DNA of 63,463 bases from Prevotella sp. (lineage in GTDB: Bacteria > Bacteroidota > Bacteroidia > Bacteroidales > Bacteroidaceae). A model generated the notes under the pieces. The model ran no database searches. It was not told where the DNA came from and saw only the letters and a program-made list of their open reading frames with translations. Location: positions 1-63,463 of the forward strand of contig DLZV01000004.1 in assembly GCA_003447235.1 (NCBI GenBank), read 5' to 3'. A program made the translations under genes and the position numbers. The first letter of the stretch is position 1. Every line of letters starts with the position of its first letter. This document shows, one piece after another, positions 7,541 through 15,994 of the stretch.

Positions 7541-8224
7541 ATGAAGATCAGGTATGCGACAATCAGTAAGGAGGGAAGGCGCTCTAACAATGAGGACTTC
7601 TTCGTGGTCATGGACCAGCAGGAGAGGGGGCGCTTTTGGGGTATCGTGTGTGATGGGATGGGTGGTCACGCTTGCGGGGAGGTGGCGAGCGAGACGGTGG
7701 CTCATGCTGTATCGGCATATTGGGAGCAGCATGCGGAGGAAAGGGATAGCGAGGCTAAGGTCGTGGAGGCTTGCCAGGAGGCGACTCGTGCTATCGAACA
7801 GAAGGCGAGAGAGGTAGGAGTGAAGGAGATGGGAACGACGATGGTGATGGCAAGTATCGAGGGGGACATTGTGACCATAGCTCATGTGGGAGACAGCCGA
7901 TGCTATCTGCAGCGGCCAGGCCAGGGAGTGGTGTATCAGACGCAGGACCATGTGAGGTTGAGCTTTGGGTACGAGATCGTGGCGCGCAGTTTCTTCAGCG
8001 GTCATCCGGAGGAGGCGATTGCCGACGTGGTGCAGTTTCCTGTTTGTCCGGGCGACCGGATTTTGCTTTGTTCCGATGGGGTCCACAAGAGTATGGAGCC
8101 CGAGGACTTGGAGGCAAGGATGATGGAGGCGAAGTCGCTGGAGGAGATACTGCATGGTTTCGACCTTAGCTGCTGGAAGTATGGCGACGATAATTATACG
8201 GCTATTCTGATAGAAGTGGAGTAG
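7541..8224 (+). CDS. PP2C-family protein serine/threonine phosphatase
   Basis: A complete PP2C phosphatase of about 227 aa that removes phosphate from Ser/Thr using two metal ions. Motifs in order: NNEDFF (first metal Asp), CDGMGGH, GTTMVMA, VGDSRCY, CSDGV and DDNYTA, all with the metal-binding Asp residues present. No membrane segment. ATG 7541 is preferred because AAAGGA lies just upstream; an in-frame ATG at 7517 would add eight residues. No Ser/Thr kinase is encoded in this window, so its partner must be elsewhere. The membrane protein gene that follows at 8396 may be functionally linked. Confidence 0.9.
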   Translation: MKIRYATISKEGRRSNNEDFFVVMDQQERGRFWGIVCDGMGGHACGEVASETVAHAVSAYWEQHAEERDSEAKVVEACQEATRAIEQKAREVGVKEMGTTMVMASIEGDIVTIAHVGDSRCYLQRPGQGVVYQTQDHVRLSFGYEIVARSFFSGHPEEAIADVVQFPVCPGDRILLCSDGVHKSMEPEDLEARMMEAKSLEEILHGFDLSCWKYGDDNYTAILIEVE

Positions 8225-8280
8225 CGAGGGAATAGACTTGAGTTGAAGCAAAAAGAATTATTACGATAGCAAAAGAAACA

Positions 8281-8320
8281 ACACGTTGGCAAAGAAATCA
8301 ACACGTTGGCAAAGAAATCG
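8281..8320. repeat. Two perfect 19-nt direct repeats plus decayed copies
   Basis: acacgttggcaaagaaatc occurs at 8281 and 8301, period 20 nt, followed by a looser copy (tcaaggtgacaaag) and related AT-rich text to about 8370. It fills the 171-nt gap between the phosphatase and membrane protein genes; nothing else is visible there. Confidence 0.75.
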
Positions 8321-8395
8321 TCAAGGTGACAAAGTGAATCAATAAATCAATAAGATGACAAATAAAATCTATAAATCAAAACAAAGGAAATCATT

Positions 8396-9988
8396 ATGAT
8401 GAAAAAAGAAATTAACAGTAGTATGAAGAAGGCGTTTTATGGTTTGGATTGGACTATCTGCTTCTTGTGGGCAATAGGCGTGGTGGTAGTCGGCTATGGC
8501 TGGTTCCCGTACTTCCCTGTCAATCTAGTGGCATTGATGGTACTGTTTCGCATCGTGTGCTCGTTCGCCCTTTACAAGGGTGAGAAAAAGGCTTGGGCCT
8601 CGGGGCTGGTTGCTCTTGCGCTGATGGCACTCAAATGGTTGATGGATGCTGATGTGCATATGTGGATTCTTACCTCGAAGGCGTATGCTATGATGGGCAT
8701 GGAGACGGACAAGCCAAGGGAGGAAGTGTTCCCGTGGGTGCTGAAAGTATGGCTGGGACTGTTTCCTGTCGTTGCCTATGCCGTCAATGCGATGCGCAAG
8801 GGTGGTATGGTGGACAACTTGACGTGGAAGGAAGCGATGGGACTGTTGCTTTGGACGGACCGACGGGCCAAGACCTACTGCGCCCTGCTATTGGTGGCGC
8901 TCTTTGCCTTGTATTTCGGGCTGGCCCTCTACGACCATGCTTGCGCTTTGGCTTGTGTTGTGGCGCCCATGGTCAGTCTTTATCTGCTGCAAAGGCTCCG
9001 TGGTGTGGCGATGGGGAAACTGTGGGTGGTGGTCATTGCCATGGTCCCGTTCTTCTTGTCGCAGTTTGACGCGGGGGTGGAGCGTGTGGCGATGCTCGCT
9101 CTCAGTCTTTGTGCGATGGCCTATGCTTGTGGCGGGCTCCTCAGGAGCGTGAAGGACCTGCCTTTCTATGTAGTCGCTGTGGGCTATCTGGGCGTATTGC
9201 TGCCCAGCATGGCTATTGGCAACAATCCCTACTGTTGCCTGGATGTTGCCAGGGTGTTCCGTCAGCGTCTTGATGCTTACCCGGGCATTCTCGTCGTCGA
9301 GGACCAGGAGACGGGGAAGGTGGGTTTGCGCGACCGTTACGGAATGCTGGTGAAACCGGAGTTTGACTCCTTCGCCTTTCACACGGCCAACAATCGGCTT
9401 GGTGTGCTGGAGATGAGGCGCAATGGTTATTATACGCTCTACGACCTTTGGTCAAAGAAGCGCTGGGTGGCGGACCATATTGATCATTCGCTGCAGGATC
9501 GGATCTGCAAGGTGGTGGAAGGCCATGCGAATGTGTATGACTATGAGAGTAGCGAACGCATGGAGATCAGAGTGACGGAGCTGGCTTCCAACAAACTCGA
9601 TACTTGCACTGGGCAGGTTTCTTCCAACAAACTCAATACTTGCACGGGACTGGTTTCCAACAACCAGCTCGATGCTTGTACGAAACAGGCTTCCAACAAA
9701 CTCGTCGCTTGTGTCAAGGCCAGGAAGATGGAAACCGTCTATTACGACTGCGATCCTGTCCCGTTTATCCCCACCGACTCGATAGCGAGGACTGCGGGGG
9801 AGGTGGTCCGCGACACGGTGGTGACGCCGAATGAGTTTACTCTCCATTCGATCAGTTATGCTCAGGTCGTGACGGTCGGCAAGGGGCAGACCTACTTGGT
9901 GCAGGTGCTGCTGGCGCGGAAGCAAAAGCCTACGCAGCAGGAGGCCGTGAACCTGGTGCAGAATGTTGTGGGCTTGTTGAGAAAATAA
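8396..9988 (+). CDS. Membrane protein with WG-like and Cys-bearing tandem repeats
   Basis: A 530-residue protein whose first ~270 residues form about eight hydrophobic helices. After them, residues ~298-351 resemble a WG repeat (GKVGLRDRYGMLVKPEFDS, then a second turn), a beta-rich module found in surface or sensor proteins. Residues ~397-441 hold four repeats of the form SNKLDTCTGQV, each with a conserved Cys. A soluble C-terminal part follows. AAAGGA precedes the ATG. No enzyme motif is visible. It lies 171 nt after the PP2C gene and its soluble tail could be that enzyme's substrate or regulator (inference). Confidence 0.7.
   Translation: MMKKEINSSMKKAFYGLDWTICFLWAIGVVVVGYGWFPYFPVNLVALMVLFRIVCSFALYKGEKKAWASGLVALALMALKWLMDADVHMWILTSKAYAMMGMETDKPREEVFPWVLKVWLGLFPVVAYAVNAMRKGGMVDNLTWKEAMGLLLWTDRRAKTYCALLLVALFALYFGLALYDHACALACVVAPMVSLYLLQRLRGVAMGKLWVVVIAMVPFFLSQFDAGVERVAMLALSLCAMAYACGGLLRSVKDLPFYVVAVGYLGVLLPSMAIGNNPYCCLDVARVFRQRLDAYPGILVVEDQETGKVGLRDRYGMLVKPEFDSFAFHTANNRLGVLEMRRNGYYTLYDLWSKKRWVADHIDHSLQDRICKVVEGHANVYDYESSERMEIRVTELASNKLDTCTGQVSSNKLNTCTGLVSNNQLDACTKQASNKLVACVKARKMETVYYDCDPVPFIPTDSIARTAGEVVRDTVVTPNEFTLHSISYAQVVTVGKGQTYLVQVLLARKQKPTQQEAVNLVQNVVGLLRK
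9586..9719 (+). repeat. In-frame tandem repeat, four units of 33-36 nt
   Basis: Units start at 9586, 9622, 9655 and 9691 with ttccaacaaactcgatactt-like text. Spacings of 36, 33 and 36 nt are all multiples of three, so unit gain or loss would keep the reading frame. Confidence 0.85.
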
Positions 9989-9991
9989 AAG

Positions 9992-10035
9992 CATGGCGTG
10001 ACTTTTATGCCTTTGTCCATAAAAGCCACGCCATG
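9992..10035. terminator. Bidirectional terminator between the membrane protein gene and miaA
   Basis: CATGGCGTGACTTTTAT (9992-10008) pairs with ATAAAAGCCACGCCATG (10019-10035) with one mismatch. A further half copy (cataaaacttacgccatga, 10046-10064) overlaps the last codons of miaA, so the 3' end of miaA has been duplicated or captured in this hairpin. Confidence 0.75.
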
Positions 10036-10053
10036 AGACGCGTTTCATAAAAC

Positions 10054-10974
10054 TTACGCCATGAGGCGCAATACTTCTGCCACTTGTTCTGCCATGGGGC
10101 GCTGCGTGTCGATCCAGTGGATGGTGAGGCCGCGGCGCTCCATGCCCCGAAACCAGGTCATTTGTCGTTTGGCAAACTGGTGGATCGCGATCTCCAGGCG
10201 GCTGAACATCTCGTCGTAGGAGGTGCGGCCGAGAGCGTATTCGGTGACAAACTTATACTCCAGGCCGTAGTAGATCAGGTCCTCGGCAGGGACCGTCTTG
10301 AGCAGACCTTTTATCTCCTCTACCATTCCTTCCTCCAGTCGTTGGTGCAGGCGGCGGGTGATGCGTGCGCGGCGTGTCTCCCTATCGACCCATGTGCCGA
10401 TGATGGTGGAGGGGATGGGTGGCACCTGGCGGTTCTCTGTGGGCGTATGGAGGTTGTACTCCTCTATCTCTATCGCGCGGATGGCCCGCTGGCAGGAGTC
10501 CACGTCCGTGCGGTTGTGCATCGTGGAGTGGTTGCGCGCCTTCAGGTCCTGGAGGATGACGGTCAGCTCGTCGAGCGTCTTCCCCTCCAGTTCTGCCCGC
10601 AGCGTGGGATTCTGGGGCACGGGCGAGAGCTGGTAGCCCCGCAGCACGGCCTCGATATAGAGTCCTGTGCCGCCACAGAGCACGGGCTGGCGTCCACGAC
10701 GGCGGATGTCCTCGTAGGCCTGGAGGAAGTCGCGCTGGTATTCGAAGAGGTTGTATTTCGTCCCCGGGTCACAGATGTCTATCAGGTGGTAGGGGATCGG
10801 CTTGCCCTCCACTACATAGTCGGCGAGGTCTTTGCCCGTGCCGATCGTCATGCCCCTATAGACCTGACGACTGTCGGCGGAGATGACTTCGCCGTCCAGC
10901 TCATAGGCAAGGCGTGTGGCAAGGGTGGTCTTGCCGCTTGCCGTGGGCCCAAGGATGGTCAATAATTGCTTCAT
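10054..10974 (-). CDS. miaA: tRNA dimethylallyltransferase MiaA
   Basis: Transfers a dimethylallyl group to A37 of tRNAs that read codons starting with U, the first step of ms2i6A formation. The 306-residue product is the usual length. Seen: P-loop GPTASGKT (residues 9-16), SADSRQVYRGMTIGTGK with the catalytic Asp region, YHLIDICDP, GGTGLYIEAVL, and the late RQMTWFR motif. Start is supported by a -7 element just upstream. It reads towards the preceding plus-strand gene and ends at a shared terminator hairpin. Confidence 0.97.
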   Translation of the reverse strand: MKQLLTILGPTASGKTTLATRLAYELDGEVISADSRQVYRGMTIGTGKDLADYVVEGKPIPYHLIDICDPGTKYNLFEYQRDFLQAYEDIRRRGRQPVLCGGTGLYIEAVLRGYQLSPVPQNPTLRAELEGKTLDELTVILQDLKARNHSTMHNRTDVDSCQRAIRAIEIEEYNLHTPTENRQVPPIPSTIIGTWVDRETRRARITRRLHQRLEEGMVEEIKGLLKTVPAEDLIYYGLEYKFVTEYALGRTSYDEMFSRLEIAIHQFAKRQMTWFRGMERRGLTIHWIDTQRPMAEQVAEVLRLMA

Positions 10975-10979
10975 GGATG

Positions 10980-10987
10980 CAAACTTA
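10980..10987 (-). promoter_or_regulatory. -7 element (TAAGTTTG) of miaA
   Basis: On the minus strand TAAGTTTG ends 6 nt before the miaA start codon, implying an almost leaderless mRNA. A clear -33 element was not found. Confidence 0.45.
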
Positions 10988-11047
10988 CATATTTTTTCTG
11001 GAAAAAGCGAGTAGCTGGGAGAAAAAGTTCAGCCCTTCTGTCCTCGC

Positions 11048-12346
11048 TCACAGTTTCAGACCTTCTATCGGTTCGGTGCGGACGAAGGCGGCAGCGAGAT
11101 AGGAGGTGAGGGAGAGGAGCATCAGCAGGGCGAAGTAGATGCGGTAGCCGAGATAGTCGGCGAGGATGCCGGAGAGTGCGCCCGAGACCGTGATGCCGAT
11201 GGCAGCGAGGGCAAAGCAGTAGGAGTAGAACATGACGGGATGGTAGCCCCGTGAGAGGTGGGCGAGGTAGGCGACGAAGGCCATGATGCCGAAGCCGAAA
11301 CCAAACTGCTCCAGGAAGACGCTGAGGGTGATCAGGGAGAAGCTGGTCGTCAGCGTGTAGGCCATCAGGACGTAGAACACTTTTGGCAGCGTGATGGCGA
11401 GCGTCATCGGCCACAGCCAATAGCGGAAGCCGTGGAGGTGGATGCAGCGTCCGCCGAGCAGGCAACCGAGCAGCATGCCGAAGGCACCCACCGTGCCCTG
11501 CGTGAAGGCCAGTTCTTGTGGCGAGAGGCTCAGTCCGCCATTGCTCCCGGGGTCGACAAGAAACAGGATGCCGACGCGGTAGAAGAAGCCCTCGGGGAGG
11601 AGGAAGAGCAGCAGGAAGAGCATCTCGAAGCGGAAATAGCGACGGTCCGTCAGTTTGCGGAGGTCCTCCAGCAGCAGCGCCTTGTAGTCGTTGCGCTTGC
11701 GCACCAGTTGCTCACCGAGCGGCACGAGGACCACGGCATGATAGACCGCCAGCAGGAGGATGAAGCCCCCCAGCAGTTCGCAGACCGTGCTCCACGCCAT
11801 CGGTATGCGGCGATGGATCACCTCCAGGTTGCCTCCCACCATCGCGGGAATGCCCAGCGCCAGGGCAAAGGCGGCGCAGGTGGCGGCAGCCCGTGTGGCG
11901 GGCACCTGCTGGTAGAAGCGACGCTCGGAGCAGATCATGAAGTAGCGGCCTATCCCCACGTCGTGGAAGGCCGCCGCCAAGGCCTCGGCATAGAAGAGAA
12001 GGAGAAAGGCGGGAAGCCATACTTTCAGCCGCAGCACAATCCCCATGGCCAGGAAGATCAGTCCCATCAGCACTTCGGCGTAGAGGATGATATGGTGGCA
12101 GTCGGTCAGTTGGCGGGAGAAGCGGCCCAACAGCGGGCGGAGGATGAAGGGGATGAGGGCCAAGGAGCAGCAGAAGAGGTTGACCGCATTGCTCACCCCC
12201 ATGCGGTTGAGCACAATGGGCACGAGGGCGAGGATGGCGACATAGGGTATGCCGCGCAGCAGATAGAGCGTGGGAACCCACGAGAGGTGGCGTTCCCAGG
12301 CCCTTGCAGCCCTTTCTCTTACCAGATTGCTTCCCTTTTCCATCAT
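11048..12346 (-). CDS. AmpG-like MFS transporter, copy 2
   Basis: A 432-residue major facilitator protein with about 12 membrane helices. The pattern WVPTLYLLRGIPY near the N terminus and LEQFGFGFGIMAF in the C-terminal half match its neighbour and the AmpG/PAT group of muropeptide and acetyl-CoA permeases. The substrate is therefore probably a cell-wall fragment or similar, but this copy has diverged, with R/RR-rich loops and without the EGLPY form of the first motif. It is the last gene of a minus-strand run of four, 103 nt after the closer AmpG homologue. Confidence 0.75.
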   Translation of the reverse strand: MMEKGSNLVRERAARAWERHLSWVPTLYLLRGIPYVAILALVPIVLNRMGVSNAVNLFCCSLALIPFILRPLLGRFSRQLTDCHHIILYAEVLMGLIFLAMGIVLRLKVWLPAFLLLFYAEALAAAFHDVGIGRYFMICSERRFYQQVPATRAAATCAAFALALGIPAMVGGNLEVIHRRIPMAWSTVCELLGGFILLLAVYHAVVLVPLGEQLVRKRNDYKALLLEDLRKLTDRRYFRFEMLFLLLFLLPEGFFYRVGILFLVDPGSNGGLSLSPQELAFTQGTVGAFGMLLGCLLGGRCIHLHGFRYWLWPMTLAITLPKVFYVLMAYTLTTSFSLITLSVFLEQFGFGFGIMAFVAYLAHLSRGYHPVMFYSYCFALAAIGITVSGALSGILADYLGYRIYFALLMLLSLTSYLAAAFVRTEPIEGLKL

Positions 12347-12449
12347 TGTACTACTTTTCCTTATACCTTCTTATTTCTTGCAAACACCCTTCCTCAGTGT
12401 CTTCTTACACCTTTCTTTGGGTCTTCAGACGCTTGATGCCAACAGACCC

Positions 12450-13745
12450 TTAGCCCTGCTGTTTTTTCTTGCCAAACTCAGGGTCGATCTTGATGAAGAG
12501 GCAGACGACAAACGTTGCCGCGCAGCAGAGGATCGTCCAGAGGAAGAAGTGGCGGTAGCCGATGAGTTCCTGCAGCCATCCGGCCATCATGCCCGGCAGC
12601 ATCATTCCCAGGGCCATGAAGCCCGTGCTGATGGCGTAGTGGGACGTGCTGTGTTCGCCCTCCGAGAAATAGATGAGGTAGAGCATGTAGGCCGTGAAGC
12701 CAAATCCGTAGCCAAACTGCTCGATGAAGACACAGGTGTTGACGATCCATAGCGCGCTGTCCTGGGCGTAGGCGAGATAGACATAGACGAGGTCGGGGAG
12801 GGTGATGGCGCAGACCATCGGCCAGAGCCAGCGTTTCAGTCCCCCTTGCGAGGCAGCGATGCCACCGAGGATGCCACCCAAGGTCAGTCCGATGATGCCC
12901 ACCGTGCCATAGACGATGCCCACCGTGCTGGTCGAGAGGCCGAGTCCTCCCTTCGCTATCGGGTCGAGGAGGAAGGGGTTGATGATCTTGACGAGCTGCG
13001 CCTCGGGCAGACGGAAGAGCAACATGAAAAGCAGGGCGGGGACGATGTTCTTCTTCATGAAGAAAGAACGGAACGTCAGCAGCGACTCGCGCAGGATGCC
13101 ACCCACCGTGCGGTCGGGGGCGTGGCGGTCGGAGGCAGGTCTGGGGAGCGCCCAGGCGTGGTAGAGGCTCGCGAGGAAGAAGAGGATGGAGAGGATGGCG
13201 AAGACCACCGTCCAGGAGAGCGGTATCTTGCCCGTATGGTCCTCTATCAGTCCTGCGATGATGACGAGCAGTCCTTGTCCCGCTATGGTGGAGATGCGAT
13301 AGAACGTGCTGCGTATGCCGACGAAGAACGACTGCTCGTGGCTGTCGAGGCCGTGCATGTAGAAGCCGTCGGCCGCGATGTCGTGGGTGGCCGACGTGAA
13401 GGCCACCAGCCAGAAGAACGCCAGCGTGAGCCGGAAGAAAAACTGTGCGGGGATGAAGAAGGCGATGCCCGCGAAGGCGATGGCGAGGACCGCCTGCATG
13501 GTGACGATCCACCACCGCTTGGTGCGGACGAGATCGACCATCGGGCTCCAGAAGGGCTTGATGACCCACGGCAGGTAGAGCCAGCCTGTATAGAGGGCGA
13601 TGTCCGTATTGGAGATGCCCATCTTCTTGTAGAGGATGACGGCTATCGTCATCACGGCGACGTAGGGCAGTCCCTCGGCAAAATAGAGGGAGGGCACCCA
13701 CGCCCACGGGTTGATATGTCGCTTGCTATTCTCGGTCATAATCAT
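12450..13745 (-). CDS. AmpG-like MFS permease (probable muropeptide importer)
   Basis: A 431-residue, 12-helix transporter. WVPSLYFAEGLPYV (near residue 18), the motif-A-like loop DLVRTKRWW, HDIAADGFY and EQFGYGFGFTAYMLY are typical of AmpG proteins that bring anhydromuropeptides into the cytoplasm for recycling. The frame stays open far upstream, but ATG 13745 is right: it overlaps the stop of the SpoIID-fusion gene as ATGA (13742-13745), giving translational coupling. Coupling with a SpoIID-domain protein supports a role in peptidoglycan turnover. Confidence 0.88.
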   Translation of the reverse strand: MIMTENSKRHINPWAWVPSLYFAEGLPYVAVMTIAVILYKKMGISNTDIALYTGWLYLPWVIKPFWSPMVDLVRTKRWWIVTMQAVLAIAFAGIAFFIPAQFFFRLTLAFFWLVAFTSATHDIAADGFYMHGLDSHEQSFFVGIRSTFYRISTIAGQGLLVIIAGLIEDHTGKIPLSWTVVFAILSILFFLASLYHAWALPRPASDRHAPDRTVGGILRESLLTFRSFFMKKNIVPALLFMLLFRLPEAQLVKIINPFLLDPIAKGGLGLSTSTVGIVYGTVGIIGLTLGGILGGIAASQGGLKRWLWPMVCAITLPDLVYVYLAYAQDSALWIVNTCVFIEQFGYGFGFTAYMLYLIYFSEGEHSTSHYAISTGFMALGMMLPGMMAGWLQELIGYRHFFLWTILCCAATFVVCLFIKIDPEFGKKKQQG

Positions 13746-15994
13746 TGTTCTATGGAAGGTTTGTAAAGCGTTTTCAGCGTGGCGCCAGGGTAGTAGTGGC
13801 GGAGGATGGCCTCGTGGTCGTAGCCCTTCTCGCCCATCATGGCCGCCCCGATCTGACACAGTCCCACGCCGTGGCCCCAACCTGCGCCCGAGAGGTGGAA
13901 CGACTGCGGGATGCCGTCGGCGCCCTGCTGCGTCGTGACGACGAAGGCGCTGCTCTTCAGGTGGCTCTCGCTCAGCGTGCGGCGTATCTCCAGTTCCTTG
14001 CCGATGACGCGCTCCCTTTCCGTGCCCACGATCTTCAGGCGGACGATGCGTCCGCTCTTGCCGCGCTCCAGGGGGACGAGGTCGAGGATCTTGCCAAAGC
14101 GCAGTCCCGTCTTGCGGGCGATGAGGCTGGCGAGCTCCTCCTGGGTGTAGTCGATGTGCCAGCGATAGAAGTCGGCGGTCTCCTGGTCGTAGCCGTTGAG
14201 CACCTGGCGCAACACCTGCTTGTCCTGCGTGTTGCAGAAAGCGGGCGGTGCGGAGAGAATCCACTTGCGGGCCGTCTCCTCGTCGGTCAGGTCGGGCAGC
14301 GCGTCTGCCGCCTGGCCTGCTTGCGCGGGGCGGTCGAGGAAGGCGGCGAGATAAGGTTTGTCCTCATCCTGCCAACAGGCGGAGAAGACCTCCGTGGCAC
14401 CGCCGCAACACTTGCTGAAGCGCGCGTCGCAAATGCCCTTGCCGTCCCACAATACTTGTCCATAGGTGCTGCGTATCGCCTCCTCCACATGATCCGACAC
14501 CATGCGGGTGATGCCCTGGTAGCGCTGGCAATGGTCGTCGGCGCATACGTCGAAGCGCTGGTGGTCGTCGCGGTCGTACCAGCGCACCAGTTCCTCCTCC
14601 GTCTCCCATCCTCCACAGGTCGCCTCCGAGGGATGGTCCGCATTGATGTGATGCGCCATCTGCGTCAGGAGCCAACTGCGGGAGATGATGGCATGGGCCC
14701 GCAGGAGCGATGGCGACGAGGTGGCCCGCATCTCGCTGGAGATGACACTGGCGAGATAGCGCTCCACGGGCAGTTCGTTGATGACCCACACCCGATCGCC
14801 GTCGGCCTCCAGCCGCAGCATCCCCTCGAAGGTCTGCGCCTCCTTGCGCTCCCAGTGGAATCCGATGCCGATCGTGACCTCGGGCAGCGTGAACGAAGAC
14901 TGCGGGGAATGGGGAGCGAACGTGAGCGTGTCGTATGAGTTTTCCTGCCAAAAGAGCCTTCCGTCCTTCGCCCTCACGGTCTGCGGCCCCGTCTGTAGCG
15001 TGCCATCGACCATGAAGGAGCCCTCCAGGACAAAGGCCACCTCCGGTCCGCTCGTGATGCCTACGGCGACCATCGGTTCCTGCAGACGGCGCAACACCTT
15101 GGCGAAGTCCTCCTGCCCAAGCGCCACCTCGCCGACCGTCTTCACCAGCAGGGAGGGCGTCAGTCGGTCGAAGTCCTCCTTGCGCGGCGTGATGACCAGT
15201 CCTGCCATGTCGAGCGCGCCCGGCGAGATGAGCATGCGGTCTGCTTCGCACGAGGCCGTGTAGCAGGCGGGGCGGTGCTTCTCCCGAGGCAGCAGGATGG
15301 TGACGACGCTGTCCTCCTCTCGCCATGCCAGCACGTTGAGCATCGGCTCGGTGTCGTCGGGATGGCAGGGCAGGGCAGCATAGGCCCTGCGGAAAAGCGT
15401 CTGCGCCAGGGTTTTGTCGTTGCTGATCAGCACCAGGGTGGGGAAGGGGTAGTCCTCGATGGTGCAGAGGCGGTTGTCGGCGTCCAGCCGCGCCACCTCC
15501 CGTAGCCGCTCCCTCCATCCGCGCCAGTCGCGGCAGAGCGGCACCACACTTCCGTCTCCCCCCTGGAAGTGGAGATGGTCGGGCGCACTGGCCCCACATT
15601 TCGGACCGTTGTAGAAGAACAGGGTGCCCTCGAAGCGGTCGGCCAGTTCGTAGAGCGTGGCATAGGTGTCGAGGATTGTCTGGGGGCGGTGGCGCCTGGC
15701 GGCGATCGTGAAATGGGTCGGGAGGATGGGGAAGGGATTGACGAGCACGTCGAAGTCCTCGCCAAAGGCCCATTCCTGTTGAATCTCAGGACGATGGTCC
15801 TTGCAGAGGAAGCAGGGACGCTGGGCCAGCGTCTTCTTATCGACCTTGGCCCCCGTACTGACCATGCGAGCGGGGTTGTACTGGGCACTGACCGCACCGA
15901 AGTCTCTCACCTCCACGCGTGCCAGGTCGGCGTAGCGTGCGGCCGTCTCCGGCCATGTGGCCATCTGATTGTGGAAAAACTCGGAGAGCGTCAT
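13742..15994 (-). CDS. DUF4922 (HIT-like) and SpoIID/LytB-domain fusion protein
   Basis: The 750-residue product joins two parts. Residues ~1-330 are DUF4922, related to GalT/Ap4A-phosphorylase enzymes: RPCFLC at 59-64 and DHLHFQ at 139-144 with the H-x-H-x-Q catalytic triad, suggesting a nucleotidyl or phosphoryl transfer on a sugar nucleotide. Residues ~395-735 are a SpoIID/LytB amidase-enhancer domain (LPVERYLASVISSEM, then HAIISRSW and a late GWGHGVGLCQ), which in Firmicutes cuts or activates cutting of peptidoglycan glycan strands. No signal peptide is visible, so how both parts find their substrates is puzzling. The gene overlaps the GT2 gene upstream and the AmpG gene downstream by ATGA. 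Confidence 0.88.
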   Translation of the reverse strand: MTLSEFFHNQMATWPETAARYADLARVEVRDFGAVSAQYNPARMVSTGAKVDKKTLAQRPCFLCKDHRPEIQQEWAFGEDFDVLVNPFPILPTHFTIAARRHRPQTILDTYATLYELADRFEGTLFFYNGPKCGASAPDHLHFQGGDGSVVPLCRDWRGWRERLREVARLDADNRLCTIEDYPFPTLVLISNDKTLAQTLFRRAYAALPCHPDDTEPMLNVLAWREEDSVVTILLPREKHRPACYTASCEADRMLISPGALDMAGLVITPRKEDFDRLTPSLLVKTVGEVALGQEDFAKVLRRLQEPMVAVGITSGPEVAFVLEGSFMVDGTLQTGPQTVRAKDGRLFWQENSYDTLTFAPHSPQSSFTLPEVTIGIGFHWERKEAQTFEGMLRLEADGDRVWVINELPVERYLASVISSEMRATSSPSLLRAHAIISRSWLLTQMAHHINADHPSEATCGGWETEEELVRWYDRDDHQRFDVCADDHCQRYQGITRMVSDHVEEAIRSTYGQVLWDGKGICDARFSKCCGGATEVFSACWQDEDKPYLAAFLDRPAQAGQAADALPDLTDEETARKWILSAPPAFCNTQDKQVLRQVLNGYDQETADFYRWHIDYTQEELASLIARKTGLRFGKILDLVPLERGKSGRIVRLKIVGTERERVIGKELEIRRTLSESHLKSSAFVVTTQQGADGIPQSFHLSGAGWGHGVGLCQIGAAMMGEKGYDHEAILRHYYPGATLKTLYKPSIEQ

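Noticed and set aside
13746..14264. Longer N terminus for the AmpG-like protein
   Set aside because: The extra part lies wholly inside the SpoIID-fusion gene in another frame; the ATGA overlap at 13742-13745 marks the natural start.
13745..14938. Plus-strand frame of 397 codons
   Set aside because: It is antisense to the SpoIID-fusion gene in G+C-rich DNA; the encoded protein has no recognisable pattern while the minus strand has clear motifs. The same holds for the long frames antisense to the 24-30 kb and 11-13 kb genes.
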